Shown piece by piece: positions 39,249 through 49,287 of a DNA stretch of 64,000 nt; the stretch's first letter is position 1, and every line of letters begins with the position of its first letter. Source of the stretch: Paraburkholderia nodosa (lineage in GTDB: Bacteria; Pseudomonadota; Gammaproteobacteria; Burkholderiales; Burkholderiaceae); contig NZ_MCNV01000003.1 in the NCBI RefSeq assembly GCF_001718195.1, forward strand, positions 434,001-498,000, written 5' to 3'. The position numbers and the translations under genes are program-made. Below the pieces are notes generated by a model. The model searched no databases. It saw nothing but the letters and a program-made list of their open reading frames with translations, and was not told where the DNA came from.

Positions 39249-39893
39249 ATGCCATCCTTTGCACTGAATCATGCAGCATTGCCGCCGAACGCGCTCAATC
39301 TCGTCCCGACCGTGATCGAAACCTCGGGGCGCGGCGAGCGCGCCTACGACATCTACTCACGCCTCCTGCGCGAGCGCATCGTGTTCCTCGTCGGGCCGGT
39401 GACCGAACAAAGCGCGAGCCTCGTGGTCGCGCAACTGCTCTTTCTCGAAGCGGAAAACGCGGACAAGGACATCAGCTTCTATATCAACTCGCCGGGCGGT
39501 TCGGTCTACGACGGACTCGCCATTTACGACACGATGCAATTCATCAAGCCCGATGTCTCGACGCTGTGCACGGGCTTCGCCGCCAGCATGGGGTCGTTTT
39601 TGCTCGCCGCGGGTGCAAAGGGAAAACGCTTCGCACTACCGAACGCACGCATCATGATCCATCAACCTTCGGGAGGCGGCCAGGGCACCGCCGCCGATGT
39701 CGAGCTGCAGGCGCGCGAGATCCTGTACCTGCGCGAGCGCCTGAACGCGATACTCGCCGCGCGTACCGGACGCGGCATCGAGCAGATCGCGCACGACAGC
39801 GACCGCGACAACTTCATGTCGGCCCACGCGGCCGCCGAGTACGGCCTGATCGACCGCGTGCTCGAGTCGCGCGACGATCCGTTGCTGCGCTAA
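39249..39893 (+). CDS. ClpP-like serine protease, second copy type
   Basis: 214 residues, close to ClpP throughout, with the catalytic triad S113 ([11 protein letters not shown]), H138 (IMIHQPSGG) and D187. The processing-site region is short and the N-terminus differs from housekeeping ClpP. It is not next to tig, clpX or lon, so I infer a paralogue of the main ClpP; clpA lies 30 kb away. The divergent ECF sigma gene, 174 bp off, is a candidate regulator. The frame is open far upstream but the ATG at 39249 matches the ClpP N-terminus. Confidence 0.9.
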   Translation: MPSFALNHAALPPNALNLVPTVIETSGRGERAYDIYSRLLRERIVFLVGPVTEQSASLVVAQLLFLEAENADKDISFYINSPGGSVYDGLAIYDTMQFIKPDVSTLCTGFAASMGSFLLAAGAKGKRFALPNARIMIHQPSGGGQGTAADVELQAREILYLRERLNAILAARTGRGIEQIAHDSDRDNFMSAHAAAEYGLIDRVLESRDDPLLR

Positions 39894-39918
39894 AGCGATG
39901 TGTCCGCGGCTCGCGGGC

Positions 39919-40569
39919 TCACGCGAGCCGCACGGCGAGCCACGCCGCCAGCACGCCCTTGTACTCGGCGACCAGCAGCTTGCGCTCCTTCGGCTTCGCC
40001 GCGGCGTATAGTGGGTTGAGGCTCTTGATGACCTGCAGCATGACTTCGGCCACGCGATAGGCCTCGTCCGACGCAAGCGCCGGCTGATAACGCAGGAAGA
40101 GCGCCGTGAAACGCTGGCGCAGCAGATTGCGCACGGCCGCATCGCGCTTGAAGCCGAGCGGCACGGAAAGCAGCGGCAAATACGCGGGATAGTCGTGCAT
40201 CAGATCGACCATCAAGTCGAACAGCCGCTCGACGAGTTGCGCGAGCGGCAGCTTGCCTGCATCGTCGTGCGCGGCGATGAGCGCGCTCCAGCGCGCGTCC
40301 ATTTCGTCGCCATAGCGCTTGCGCAGCGCGAGGGCCAGTGCCTCCTTGTTCGGAAAGTACTGATACGCCGCGCCCACCGAAACGCCCGCCTGCTGCGCGA
40401 TCTGCGTCATCGTCGCCGCTTCGAAGCCGCGCTCGGCGAAGGCTTCGCCTGCGGCTTCGAGCAGCGCGTCGACCGTGCGCGCCGCGCGTTCCTGACGCGG
40501 CACGCGCCGGGCGTTGGCGCGTGCCTCTTCCTTTTGCGCCTCTTTGCGCGCAAGCGGGTCTGCCGCCAT
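39919..40569 (-). CDS. TetR-family regulator
   Basis: 216 residues. The HTH is clear (TMTQIAQQAGVSVGAAYQYF, followed by PNKEALA); the C-terminal ligand domain is not assignable. ATG at 40569 is preferred over one six codons upstream because AAGGAGG lies 8 bases before it. Divergent from the YecD-like hydrolase gene, with inverted repeats between them. Confidence 0.9.
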   Translation of the reverse strand: MAADPLARKEAQKEEARANARRVPRQERAARTVDALLEAAGEAFAERGFEAATMTQIAQQAGVSVGAAYQYFPNKEALALALRKRYGDEMDARWSALIAAHDDAGKLPLAQLVERLFDLMVDLMHDYPAYLPLLSVPLGFKRDAAVRNLLRQRFTALFLRYQPALASDEAYRVAEVMLQVIKSLNPLYAAAKPKERKLLVAEYKGVLAAWLAVRLA

Positions 40570-40582
40570 ATCTGAAGCCTCC

Positions 40583-40622
40583 TTCACATTCGTGTATGAT
40601 TATGTGAAGCCATCCTCACATA
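40583..40622. promoter_or_regulatory. TetR operator candidate, overlapping inverted repeats
   Basis: TTCACAT (40583-40589) pairs with ATGTGAA (40602-40608), and TATGTGA (40601-40607) pairs with TCACATA (40616-40622). The three half-sites fill the 63-bp gap between the two start codons. Confidence 0.7.
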
Positions 40623-40632
40623 TAGGTGAACC

Positions 40633-41208
40633 ATGACGCAAGCACTTTCACTGAATGCGCGCACCACGGCGCTCGTGATGATCGACCTTCAGCACGGCAT
40701 CGTAGGCCGCCAGATCGCGCCCTATAGCGGCGCGCAGGTCGTCGCCAACGCCAAACCGCTCGCCGACGCACTGCGCGCCAAGGGCGGCACCGTCGTCTGG
40801 GTGCACGTGCTCCTGAACGAACTGCTCGCGTTGCCCGCCGACGCGCCCGGCCGCACGCCCGACACGCCGCCCGCACCGGCCGAAGCCTCGGAACTCGTGC
40901 CCGAGATCGGCGCGCAACCCGAGGACGTGATCGTCGCCAAGCGCCAGTGGGGCGCGTTCTACGGCACGAACCTCGAGCAGCAACTGCGCCGCCGCGGCAT
41001 CGACACCATCGTCATCGGCGGCATCGCCACGAACTTCGGCGTCGAATCCACCGCGCGCGCGGCGTTCGATCTCGGCTTCAAGCTCGTGTTCGTCGAAGAT
41101 GCCACCTCGGGTCTGAACGAAGAGATGCATCACTTTTCGTTCGAGAAACTGTTCCGCCACATGGGCCACGTGCGCTCGACGCAGGAAACCATCGCCGCGT
41201 TTGCGTAA
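40633..41208 (+). CDS. Isochorismatase-fold hydrolase, YecD-like, lacking the catalytic Cys
   Basis: 191 residues. D18 (VMIDLQ) and K103 (AKRQWGAFYGT) of the Asp-Lys-Cys triad are present, but the cysteine position is Gly136 in IATNFGVESTA. E. coli YecD has the same Gly in the same motif, so this is a family trait and not damage. Reaction unknown. Likely controlled by the divergent TetR regulator. Confidence 0.87.
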   Translation: MTQALSLNARTTALVMIDLQHGIVGRQIAPYSGAQVVANAKPLADALRAKGGTVVWVHVLLNELLALPADAPGRTPDTPPAPAEASELVPEIGAQPEDVIVAKRQWGAFYGTNLEQQLRRRGIDTIVIGGIATNFGVESTARAAFDLGFKLVFVEDATSGLNEEMHHFSFEKLFRHMGHVRSTQETIAAFA

Positions 41209-41240
41209 TTTCGTTTGTATAAAACGCTTCGCACAAAACA

Positions 41241-41271
41241 AAAAAGCCCTCGACTCGCATCGAGGGCTTTT
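41241..41271. terminator. Bidirectional terminator between hydrolase and sodB
   Basis: 12-bp stem AAAAGCCCTCGA/TCGAGGGCTTTT with a 6-base loop, flanked by an A run and a T run; placed between convergent genes. Confidence 0.9.
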
Positions 41272-41314
41272 GCATGTGCCGCAGCCAGTGCGGCGCATTC
41301 AGCAGGGCTTCGTA

Positions 41315-41893
41315 TTACGCGAAGTTCTGTGCTGCGAAGTTCCAGTTCACGATGTTCCAGAACGCTTCGACGAACTTCGGACGCGCGTTGCGGTAGTCGA
41401 TGTAGTAAGCGTGTTCCCACACGTCGATCGTGAGGAGCGCCTTGGCGTCGGTCGTGAGCGGGGTGGCGGCGTTGCTGGTCGACACGATGTCGAGCGAGCC
41501 GTCAGCCTTCTTCACGAGCCACGTCCAGCCCGAACCGAAGTTGCCCACGGCAGCCTTCGTGAAGGCTTCCTTGAACGCGTCGTAAGAGCCCCACTTCGCG
41601 TTGATCGCGTCGCCGAGCGCGCCCGACGGTGCGCCGCCGCCTTGCGGCGAGAGGCTGTTCCAGAAGAACGTGTGATTCCAGATCTGCGCCGAGTTGTTGA
41701 ACACGCCACCCGACGACTTCTTGACGATCTCTTCGAGCGAGAGCTTTTCGAACTCGGTGCCCGGAATCAGGTTGTTCAGATTCGTGACGTAAGCCTGGTG
41801 GTGCTTGCCGTAGTGGAACTCGAGCGTCTCTTCCGACATGTGCGGAGCGAGGGCGTTCTTCGCGAACGGCAGCGGCGGGAGCGTAAATGACAT
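41315..41893 (-). CDS. sodB: Iron superoxide dismutase
   Basis: Cytoplasmic enzyme dismutating superoxide. 192 residues with metal ligands H27 ([10 protein letters not shown]), H74 ([10 protein letters not shown]), D157 and H161 ([11 protein letters not shown]). The [14 protein letters not shown] segment is of the Fe-type. ATG at 41893 has AAGGA 8 bases upstream; open frame further upstream is not part of the protein. A promoter fits 61 bases before the start. Confidence 0.97.
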   Translation of the reverse strand: MSFTLPPLPFAKNALAPHMSEETLEFHYGKHHQAYVTNLNNLIPGTEFEKLSLEEIVKKSSGGVFNNSAQIWNHTFFWNSLSPQGGGAPSGALGDAINAKWGSYDAFKEAFTKAAVGNFGSGWTWLVKKADGSLDIVSTSNAATPLTTDAKALLTIDVWEHAYYIDYRNARPKFVEAFWNIVNWNFAAQNFA

Positions 41894-41953
41894 GATGCGG
41901 TTCCTTCGTCGTGTTATGGGGAGTTCTGCGTGATAACCGGCATGGAGCACTCG

Positions 41954-41982
41954 ATTGTAGGCGAGTTGGAATAACCCCGCAA
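41954..41982 (-). promoter_or_regulatory. Putative sodB promoter
   Basis: On the minus strand TTGCGG (41982-41977), 17-bp spacer, TACAAT (41959-41954). This gives a leader of about 54 bases. Confidence 0.55.
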
Positions 41983-42110
41983 ACGAGCGGCCTTTATGCC
42001 GGATATCGTTTGCGCAGGGCTTTTCCGAATGAACCGCGATGCGTTTTGCGCCGATGCAACGACGCTCGAACAACGCTTTCCATGCCTGCTTGGCGCGCAG
42101 GCGAGACGGC

Positions 42111-42176
42111 TGCAATCGCGTTGCAATCTTCGCGCAACCGGTGTGCAAACTTCCTGCAACGAGACTGCAACAATCG
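42111..42176. repeat. Six 11-bp-phased (T/C)GCAA repeats
   Basis: TGCAA at 42111, 42122, 42144, 42155 and 42166, and CGCAA at 42133: six units with starts exactly 11 bp apart and unrelated 6-bp spacers. One helical turn apart, they present the same face of the DNA; on a minus-strand transcript they read UUGCA every 11 bases. Confidence 0.85.
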
Positions 42177-42210
42177 CTTGCCTCGACGATATTTCGTCGA
42201 GGCGAAGCGA
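42174..42210 (-). other. Long hairpin next to the 11-bp array
   Basis: TCGCTTG plus CCTCGACGA pairs with TCGTCGAGG plus C/AAGCGA: a 16-bp stem with one bulged G and a TATT loop. It lacks a proper T run on either strand, so it is a poor terminator on its own. Confidence 0.65.
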
Positions 42211-42279
42211 TCGGGCGATTGCGCCGGTGCCTCGCTGAGCAGCAAGCAACGCGCCCGGCAGGCCGGCTGCGAGCCCAGA

Positions 42280-43656
42280 TCAGAAACCGTCGGCGAGACG
42301 CGGCTGGACATCGGCGAGCGCGACGTCGGCGCTGCCCTGCGCGAGATGCACGGTGAGCCGCTTGCCGGGCTTGAGCGTGGCGGGCGAGCGCACCGCTGCA
42401 CCGCTTTGCGCATCGAGCAGCGCCGCGTAGCCGCGCTCGAACGTGCGTTGCGGGCTCAGCACTTCGAGGCGGGCCGTGAGCTCCGAAACGCGCGCCGCTT
42501 CGCGCTCGCGCTGGCGCGCGAAGGCGCCGTCCAGACGCCGGCCGAGCGACTCCAGCTGGGCGTGCTGCGCGGCGGCGTCGGGCCGCGCGCGCTGCCAGCG
42601 CATCTGCATGACGTTCAGGCGCGCACGCGCCTCGGCGCTGGCACGCGAGCCGGCCGAAGCGAGCCGTATCGTCAGCTGGCGCAGGTGCGTGCGCTGCTGC
42701 GCGAGCCGCTCGACGGGCGAAACGAGCCGGCGCGCCAGCCAGTCGAGCTGCTGCGCGCGCCGCTCGAGCAGACGGCCGAAATCGCGTGCGAGCGTGGCAT
42801 GGCGCTGGTCGAGGTCGCGCAGCAGCAGCGTGCGCTGCGGACTAACGAGTTCCGCCGCGCCAGTGGGCGTCGGCGCGCGCACGTCGGCGGCAAAATCGGC
42901 GATCGTGAAATCGGTTTCGTGCCCCACGCCGCTCACCACGGGAATGGCGCTGGCCGCGATCGCGCGGGCAAGCGCCTCGTCGTTGAACGACCACAGGTCC
43001 TCGATCGAGCCGCCGCCGCGGCACAGCACGAGCACGTCCACCTCGTTGCGCGCGTTCGCTGTCTCCAGCATCGCCGTGAGTTTTTCCGCCGAGCCCGCGC
43101 CCTGCACCGGCGCGGGGTAGACGATCACCGGCACGTGCGGCGCGCGGCGGCACAGCGTGGTCAGCACGTCGCGCAGCGCGGCGGCCTGCATCGACGTAAT
43201 CACGCCGATGGCGCGCGGATGCGAGGGCAGCGCGCGTTTGCGCTCAGGGTCGAAGAGCCCTTCGGCTTCGAGTTGCGCCTTCAGCCGCAGGAAGGCTTCA
43301 TAAAGGCGGCCCTGGCCGGTACGCCGCACGGCCTCGACATTCAGCTGGAGTTCGCCGCGCGGCTCGTACATCGTGACGAGCGCGCGCACTTCGATACGGT
43401 CGCCTTCGCGCGGCGTGAATTCGGCGTACTGCGCACGGCCACGGAACATCACGCAGCGAATCTGCGCCTGGGCGTCCTTGATCGAGAAGTACCAGTGGCC
43501 GCTCGCGGCGCGCGTAAAGTTGGAAACTTCGCCGGAAATCCATGCAAGCGGGAACGTGCGCTCGAGCATCGAGGCGATCGCCCGGTTGAGCGCCGAGACC
43601 GGCACGACGACGTCGCCCGAAGGCGCGGAGGAAGCGGAGAAGCGGTCGGATAGCAT
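42280..43656 (-). CDS. xseA: Exodeoxyribonuclease VII large subunit
   Basis: Catalytic subunit of ExoVII, degrading single-stranded DNA from both ends. 458 residues: N-terminal OB-fold ([20 protein letters not shown]), catalytic core ([44 protein letters not shown]), then a long coiled-coil and C-terminal segment ([13 protein letters not shown]). The start is set at the ATG at 43656 where the OB-fold lead-in begins; no strong Shine-Dalgarno is visible and a slightly longer form cannot be excluded. Confidence 0.94.
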   Translation of the reverse strand: MLSDRFSASSAPSGDVVVPVSALNRAIASMLERTFPLAWISGEVSNFTRAASGHWYFSIKDAQAQIRCVMFRGRAQYAEFTPREGDRIEVRALVTMYEPRGELQLNVEAVRRTGQGRLYEAFLRLKAQLEAEGLFDPERKRALPSHPRAIGVITSMQAAALRDVLTTLCRRAPHVPVIVYPAPVQGAGSAEKLTAMLETANARNEVDVLVLCRGGGSIEDLWSFNDEALARAIAASAIPVVSGVGHETDFTIADFAADVRAPTPTGAAELVSPQRTLLLRDLDQRHATLARDFGRLLERRAQQLDWLARRLVSPVERLAQQRTHLRQLTIRLASAGSRASAEARARLNVMQMRWQRARPDAAAQHAQLESLGRRLDGAFARQREREAARVSELTARLEVLSPQRTFERGYAALLDAQSGAAVRSPATLKPGKRLTVHLAQGSADVALADVQPRLADGF

Positions 43657-44211
43657 GCGTAAGGGTGTTGAGAAACCTTGGCCGGACAGACGATAGACCG
43701 TTCGGGGGGCGATAGTCCAGCACGAATGAGACCCGGCCCGCAAGCCCCGCGAAGTGTCCACATCGGCGCTGTCATGCGGCATGCTGACCGCAGCCGGCCC
43801 GCAAACGCTGAAAAAATCGCTCACGCCATTGATTTCTATACGTTTTTTATCGATATCACATCCTTACAGGCCGATGGAGAGGCCGAGGAATGGGCTTTTG
43901 CGCCTTCCCGGGATGTACTTCTCCACAAAGTTATCCACAGGCGTCGATTTTTCGGGCGTTTCGCGCGGCTTGCAGGCAACCGACAGTTGCGTGCGGCCCG
44001 GCAACTTGCCGCGTAACGCCTACCCGCGCTAGAGTGCCGGGTTCACGAACGCCTGTGCCGCATCACTCGCATGCGCAGGTCATTCGTCTGCCGTCCTGTT
44101 TGTCGCTCAGCTCACCTGGAACCGGAGAACCGACCCGATGCCCGCCCTGCCTGTCTGCTTCCCGCATACCGCGTGCGGCGCTTCGCGCGCAAATTACCGC
44201 GCATATTGCCG
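43657..44211. other. Divergent intergenic region, xseA / lpxK
   Basis: 555 bp with no credible gene. It has an AT-rich stretch at about 43805-43865 and tandem DnaA boxes at 43919-43939. Confidence 0.65.
43919..43939 (+). promoter_or_regulatory. Tandem DnaA boxes
   Basis: TTCTCCACA (43919-43927, one mismatch) and the perfect consensus TTATCCACA (43931-43939), same orientation, 12 bp apart. Confidence 0.6.
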
Positions 44212-45291
44212 ATGAGCGGCCCCGTCTCCAGTCTCAAGGAACGCCTCGAAGCGCAGTTTGCGCACGCCTGGCAACGCCGCGGCGCACTCGCCTGGGGGCT
44301 CACGCCGCTCGCCGCCGCGTTCGCCGCCGTGAGCGGTGCGCGCCGCGCCGCCTTCGCGGCGGGCTGGCTCAAGAGCGTTCGTGTGGGCGTGCCCGTGGTG
44401 GTGGTCGGCAACGTGACCGTGGGCGGCACGGGCAAGACGCCCACGGTGATCGCGCTCGTCGAGGCGCTGCGCGCCGCGGGCTTCTCGCCGGGCGTGGTCT
44501 CGCGCGGGTATGGCGCGAAAATCGCCCGCCCCACGCCCGTCACGGCAGATACGCCCGCGCGCCTTTGCGGCGACGAACCCTTGTTGATCGCCCGCCGCAC
44601 GGGCGTGCCCGTCTGGGTCTCGCCCGACCGCGTGGCCGCGGCCACGGCGCTGTGCGGCGCTCACGGCGATGTCGACGTGATCGTGAGCGACGACGGCCTG
44701 CAGCACTACCGCCTGGTGCGCGACGTCGAGATCGTGGTGTTCGACCATCGCCTGGGCGGCAATGGCTTTCTGCTGCCGGCGGGCCCGCTGCGTGAGCCGC
44801 TCTCGCGCCGGCGCGACGCCACGCTGGTGAACAACCCGTTCGAGCGCACGCTGCCGGCCTGGCCCAATACGTTCGCGCTCAAGCTCGAACCCGCCGACGC
44901 CTGGCATCTCGCCAATCCGGCGCTGCGCCGTCCGCTCGCGCAGTTTGCCGCCGGCGCGGCCGCAGTGGGGCAAGACGCAGGCACACAGGGATCGCCGGGC
45001 GCGCTGCGCCTCGTGGCGGCGGCCGGCATCGGTTCGCCGGAGCGCTTTTTCGCGACGCTGCGCGCGGCCGGCCTCGCGCCGCAAACGCTGCCGCTGCCCG
45101 ACCACTATGCCTACGCAACCAACCCGTTCGCCGACGTCACCGCCGACGCGATCCTGGTCACTGAAAAGGATGCAGTAAAATTGGGGGCCTGGAACGACGC
45201 GCGCATCTGGGTCGTCCCCGTTGAAGCCGCGCTCGATCATCGCCTCATTACCCTGGTTGTGGAGAAACTTCGTGGACGCTCGTCTGCTTGA
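44212..45291 (+). CDS. lpxK: Tetraacyldisaccharide 4'-kinase
   Basis: Inner-membrane kinase that phosphorylates the lipid A disaccharide at the 4' position. 359 residues: an N-terminal membrane-associated helix, P-loop [26 protein letters not shown], the [16 protein letters not shown] segment and the late VTEKDAVKL motif. ATG at 44212 matches the usual beginning ([18 protein letters not shown]). Its end overlaps the next gene by 20 bases. Confidence 0.95.
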   Translation: MSGPVSSLKERLEAQFAHAWQRRGALAWGLTPLAAAFAAVSGARRAAFAAGWLKSVRVGVPVVVVGNVTVGGTGKTPTVIALVEALRAAGFSPGVVSRGYGAKIARPTPVTADTPARLCGDEPLLIARRTGVPVWVSPDRVAAATALCGAHGDVDVIVSDDGLQHYRLVRDVEIVVFDHRLGGNGFLLPAGPLREPLSRRRDATLVNNPFERTLPAWPNTFALKLEPADAWHLANPALRRPLAQFAAGAAAVGQDAGTQGSPGALRLVAAAGIGSPERFFATLRAAGLAPQTLPLPDHYAYATNPFADVTADAILVTEKDAVKLGAWNDARIWVVPVEAALDHRLITLVVEKLRGRSSA

Positions 45292-45475
45292 AATCCTGGT
45301 CTGCCCGATCTGCAAGGGCCCGCTCAGCTATGACCGCGCCGCGCAGGAGCTGATCTGCAACGCCGACAAGCTCGCCTACCCGATCCGGGACGGCATTCCG
45401 GTCATGCTCGTCGACGAAGCGCGTCAAACCGTGGAAGGCACGCCGGTCGATCCGCACGGGCCGAGCGCCGCGTAA
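45272..45475 (+). CDS. Trm112-family small zinc-ribbon-like protein (YcaR type)
   Basis: 67 residues: [37 protein letters not shown], typical of the YcaR/Trm112 group that in eukaryotes activates methyltransferases; the bacterial role is open. Only three of the four usual Cys positions are seen (CPIC and one later Cys). GTG start with a GGAG 7 bases upstream inside lpxK; the lpxK-ycaR-kdsB order is as in E. coli. Confidence 0.9.
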   Translation: MDARLLEILVCPICKGPLSYDRAAQELICNADKLAYPIRDGIPVMLVDEARQTVEGTPVDPHGPSAA

Positions 45476-45637
45476 GGCGCGCGGGCGGCGGCACCCGCGC
45501 CGCTCACTCCGCTCATCTCGTCTTGCCGGCTCGAAACCGGGTCACGCGCGCCGCCCCCCGGCGCGCTGTCGTCTCCCAAGGCGGTTTCCCGAACCGGTTT
45601 CGCCAATCCCCCTTTCCTGTCCTAGCTCGAACTGGCC

Positions 45638-46441
45638 ATGACCGCACCCGTGCAACCCTTCATCGCCGTCGTCCCGGCGCGTCTCGCGTCCACGCGGCTG
45701 CCGAACAAACCGCTCGCCGACATCGGCGGCAAGCCCATGGTGGTACGCGTGGCCGAGCGCGCGCGCGCTTCGGGCGCGCAGCAGGTGCTGATCGCCTCGG
45801 ACGCCCAGAGCGTACTCGACGCCGCCCGCGCCCACGGTTTCGAGGCCGTGCTCACGCGCGCCGACCACCCGTCGGGCACCGACCGCCTCGCCGAAGTCGC
45901 CGAGCACTACGGCTGGAGCGACGAAGCGATCGTGGTCAACGTGCAGGGCGACGAGCCGCTGATCGACCCCGCGCTCGTGTGCGACGTTGCGTCGCACCTC
46001 GCCGCGCACCCCGAATGCGCGATCGCCACTGCCGCGCATCCCATCACGGCGCCTGATGAAATCTTCAGCCCGAACGTCGTGAAGGTCGTGCTGGACGCAC
46101 GCGGCGTTGCACTCTACTTCTCGCGCGCGCCCATTCCCTGGGCCCGCGACGCCTGGCAGCCCCACTGGTCGCCGGCGCGCCTCGATCTCGGCGCAATGCC
46201 CGCCCCGCCGGCTCCCGCGACCGTCTACCGCCACATCGGCCTGTACGCGTACCGCGCGAAATTCCTGCGCAGCTACCCCTCGCTCGCGCATTCGCCGATC
46301 GAGCAGGTCGAGGCACTGGAGCAGCTTCGCGCGATGTGGCACGGCGAGCGCATCGCGGTGCTCGTGACGACCGAGGCACCCGCGCCGGGCGTCGACACCC
46401 CCGCCGACCTCGCCCGTGTGCAGGCGTTATACCGGCCTTAA
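45638..46441 (+). CDS. kdsB: 3-deoxy-manno-octulosonate cytidylyltransferase
   Basis: Activates Kdo as CMP-Kdo for the lipopolysaccharide inner core. 267 residues with the CTP-binding start [45 protein letters not shown] and the C-terminal HIGLYAYR...[10 protein letters not shown]. It follows the Trm112-like gene by 162 bp, in the lipid A/Kdo cluster. Confidence 0.96.
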   Translation: MTAPVQPFIAVVPARLASTRLPNKPLADIGGKPMVVRVAERARASGAQQVLIASDAQSVLDAARAHGFEAVLTRADHPSGTDRLAEVAEHYGWSDEAIVVNVQGDEPLIDPALVCDVASHLAAHPECAIATAAHPITAPDEIFSPNVVKVVLDARGVALYFSRAPIPWARDAWQPHWSPARLDLGAMPAPPAPATVYRHIGLYAYRAKFLRSYPSLAHSPIEQVEALEQLRAMWHGERIAVLVTTEAPAPGVDTPADLARVQALYRP

Positions 46442-47404
<963 letters not shown>

Positions 47405-47473
47405 GCGGGCCAAAGTCCGCCGGGTCAAAGTCCGCCCCGGAGCCGGTTTCGGCATACTTGCTGGTTTGCCTGC

Positions 47474-47539
47474 GGGCCGGCTGGCGCCGCACTCCCGAGG
47501 TGATTCGGGACGCGACGCCAGCCGGCCCGTTTTGTTTTT
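47474..47539 (+). terminator. Branched terminator of adk
   Basis: Perfect 13-bp outer stem GGGCCGGCTGGCG/CGCCAGCCGGCCC; the 29-base interior forms its own TCCCGA/TCGGGA hairpin; TTTTGTTTTT follows. Confidence 0.85.
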
Positions 47540-47604
47540 GGTGAGTCTCGCGCGCATTGCCTCTCTACGCGGGACAGCATGGCCACAACAACAGGAGACG
47601 AAAG

Positions 47605-48363
<759 letters not shown>

Positions 48364-48392
48364 CGGCGCGGCCTCTCCCCGCACGATAAAAG

Positions 48393-48422
48393 AAGCCCGC
48401 GACGACAATCGCGGGCTTTTTT
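48393..48422 (+). terminator. Terminator of the SDR gene
   Basis: 9-bp stem AGCCCGCGA/TCGCGGGCT, CGACAA loop and six T. Confidence 0.9.
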
Positions 48423-48442
48423 CTGCGGCCAGGCCGCGGGTT

Positions 48443-49282
48443 TCAGTCGTTATCGAGCGTGCGCTGGCGCAACTCGTGCAGCTGCGACTCGACGACGGTC
48501 GCGTCTTCCGCGTCGGGGCGCTCGTCGAGATAGTGTTCGAGGTCTTCGAGCGCCGGGCGCAGATAGTCGAGCCGAGCATAAGCGAAGCCGCGGTCGCGCA
48601 CTTCCTCGATGTTCTCCGGCAGCAGGATCACGAGCCGCTGCTGGATGGCCAGCAGGCGCTGCCAGCGCTCGGTCTGCAGATAGACCGACTTCAGGTTGCG
48701 CAGCATGCGCGCGACGATCTCGCGACGGGTGGCCGGCTCGAGCAGCATGCGCAGCGCGCGCGCCACGGAATCGCCGGCGTTGGCCACGAACGGCTCGAGC
48801 ATCTCCACCATGTCGGATTCGGTGAGCGTGCGGCCCGTGGTGGGATCGAGCATCTCGTCGCCTTCGGGCAACGCCACGCGCAGCAGAAAATGTCCCGGAA
48901 ACGACACGCCCTTCACCGGCAGGCCGAGCTGGGTCGCCATTTCCAGATACAGCACCGCCAGCGAAATGGGGATGCCGCGCCGGCGTTTGAGCACGGCGTT
49001 CAGATGGCTGTTTTCAGGGTCGAGAAAGTCGTTGAGGTTGGCCGCGAAACCCATCTCGCGAAAGAAGCAGCGGTTGAGCACGGCAACCTGCTGGCGCACG
49101 TCCGCCCCTTCGGGCATGCGGCGGCGCACACGCAGCGCGAGTTCGTCGATCTCGGCAAGCGTGCCTTGCAGATCGAGATCGGGATAAGCGTCCTGCGCGA
49201 TCGCGAGTGCCGCCTCGGTGAGCGGCAGGCTCTCGTCGTCGGCAACGAGCGCGCTGAAATAATCCAGAACCCGCGTAGTCAT
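48443..49282 (-). CDS. SirB1-like transglutaminase-core/TPR protein
   Basis: 279 residues: a transglutaminase-like domain of the SirB1 type (LNDFLDPENSHLNAVLKRRRGIPISLA, key NSHLNAVLKRRRGIPISL; VKGVSFPGHFLLR; EMLDPTTGR), followed by TPR-like helices (RLLAIQQRLVILLPENIEEVRDRGFAYARL). Biochemical role not known. It starts 6 bp after the murJ stop, so the two form an operon. Confidence 0.88.
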   Translation of the reverse strand: MTTRVLDYFSALVADDESLPLTEAALAIAQDAYPDLDLQGTLAEIDELALRVRRRMPEGADVRQQVAVLNRCFFREMGFAANLNDFLDPENSHLNAVLKRRRGIPISLAVLYLEMATQLGLPVKGVSFPGHFLLRVALPEGDEMLDPTTGRTLTESDMVEMLEPFVANAGDSVARALRMLLEPATRREIVARMLRNLKSVYLQTERWQRLLAIQQRLVILLPENIEEVRDRGFAYARLDYLRPALEDLEHYLDERPDAEDATVVESQLHELRQRTLDND

Positions 49283-49287
49283 CGTCG

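Larger units (their letters stand above)
41894..42279. other. sodB-xseA intergenic region
   Basis: 386 bp, less GC-rich than its surroundings. It holds the sodB promoter, a phased 11-bp repeat array (42111-42170) and a long hairpin (42174-42210). No gene. Confidence 0.8.

Noticed and set aside
43919..43939. Replication origin
   Set aside because: Only two DnaA boxes, no AT-rich unwinding element with them and no dnaA, dnaN, parA or gidA gene in the window.
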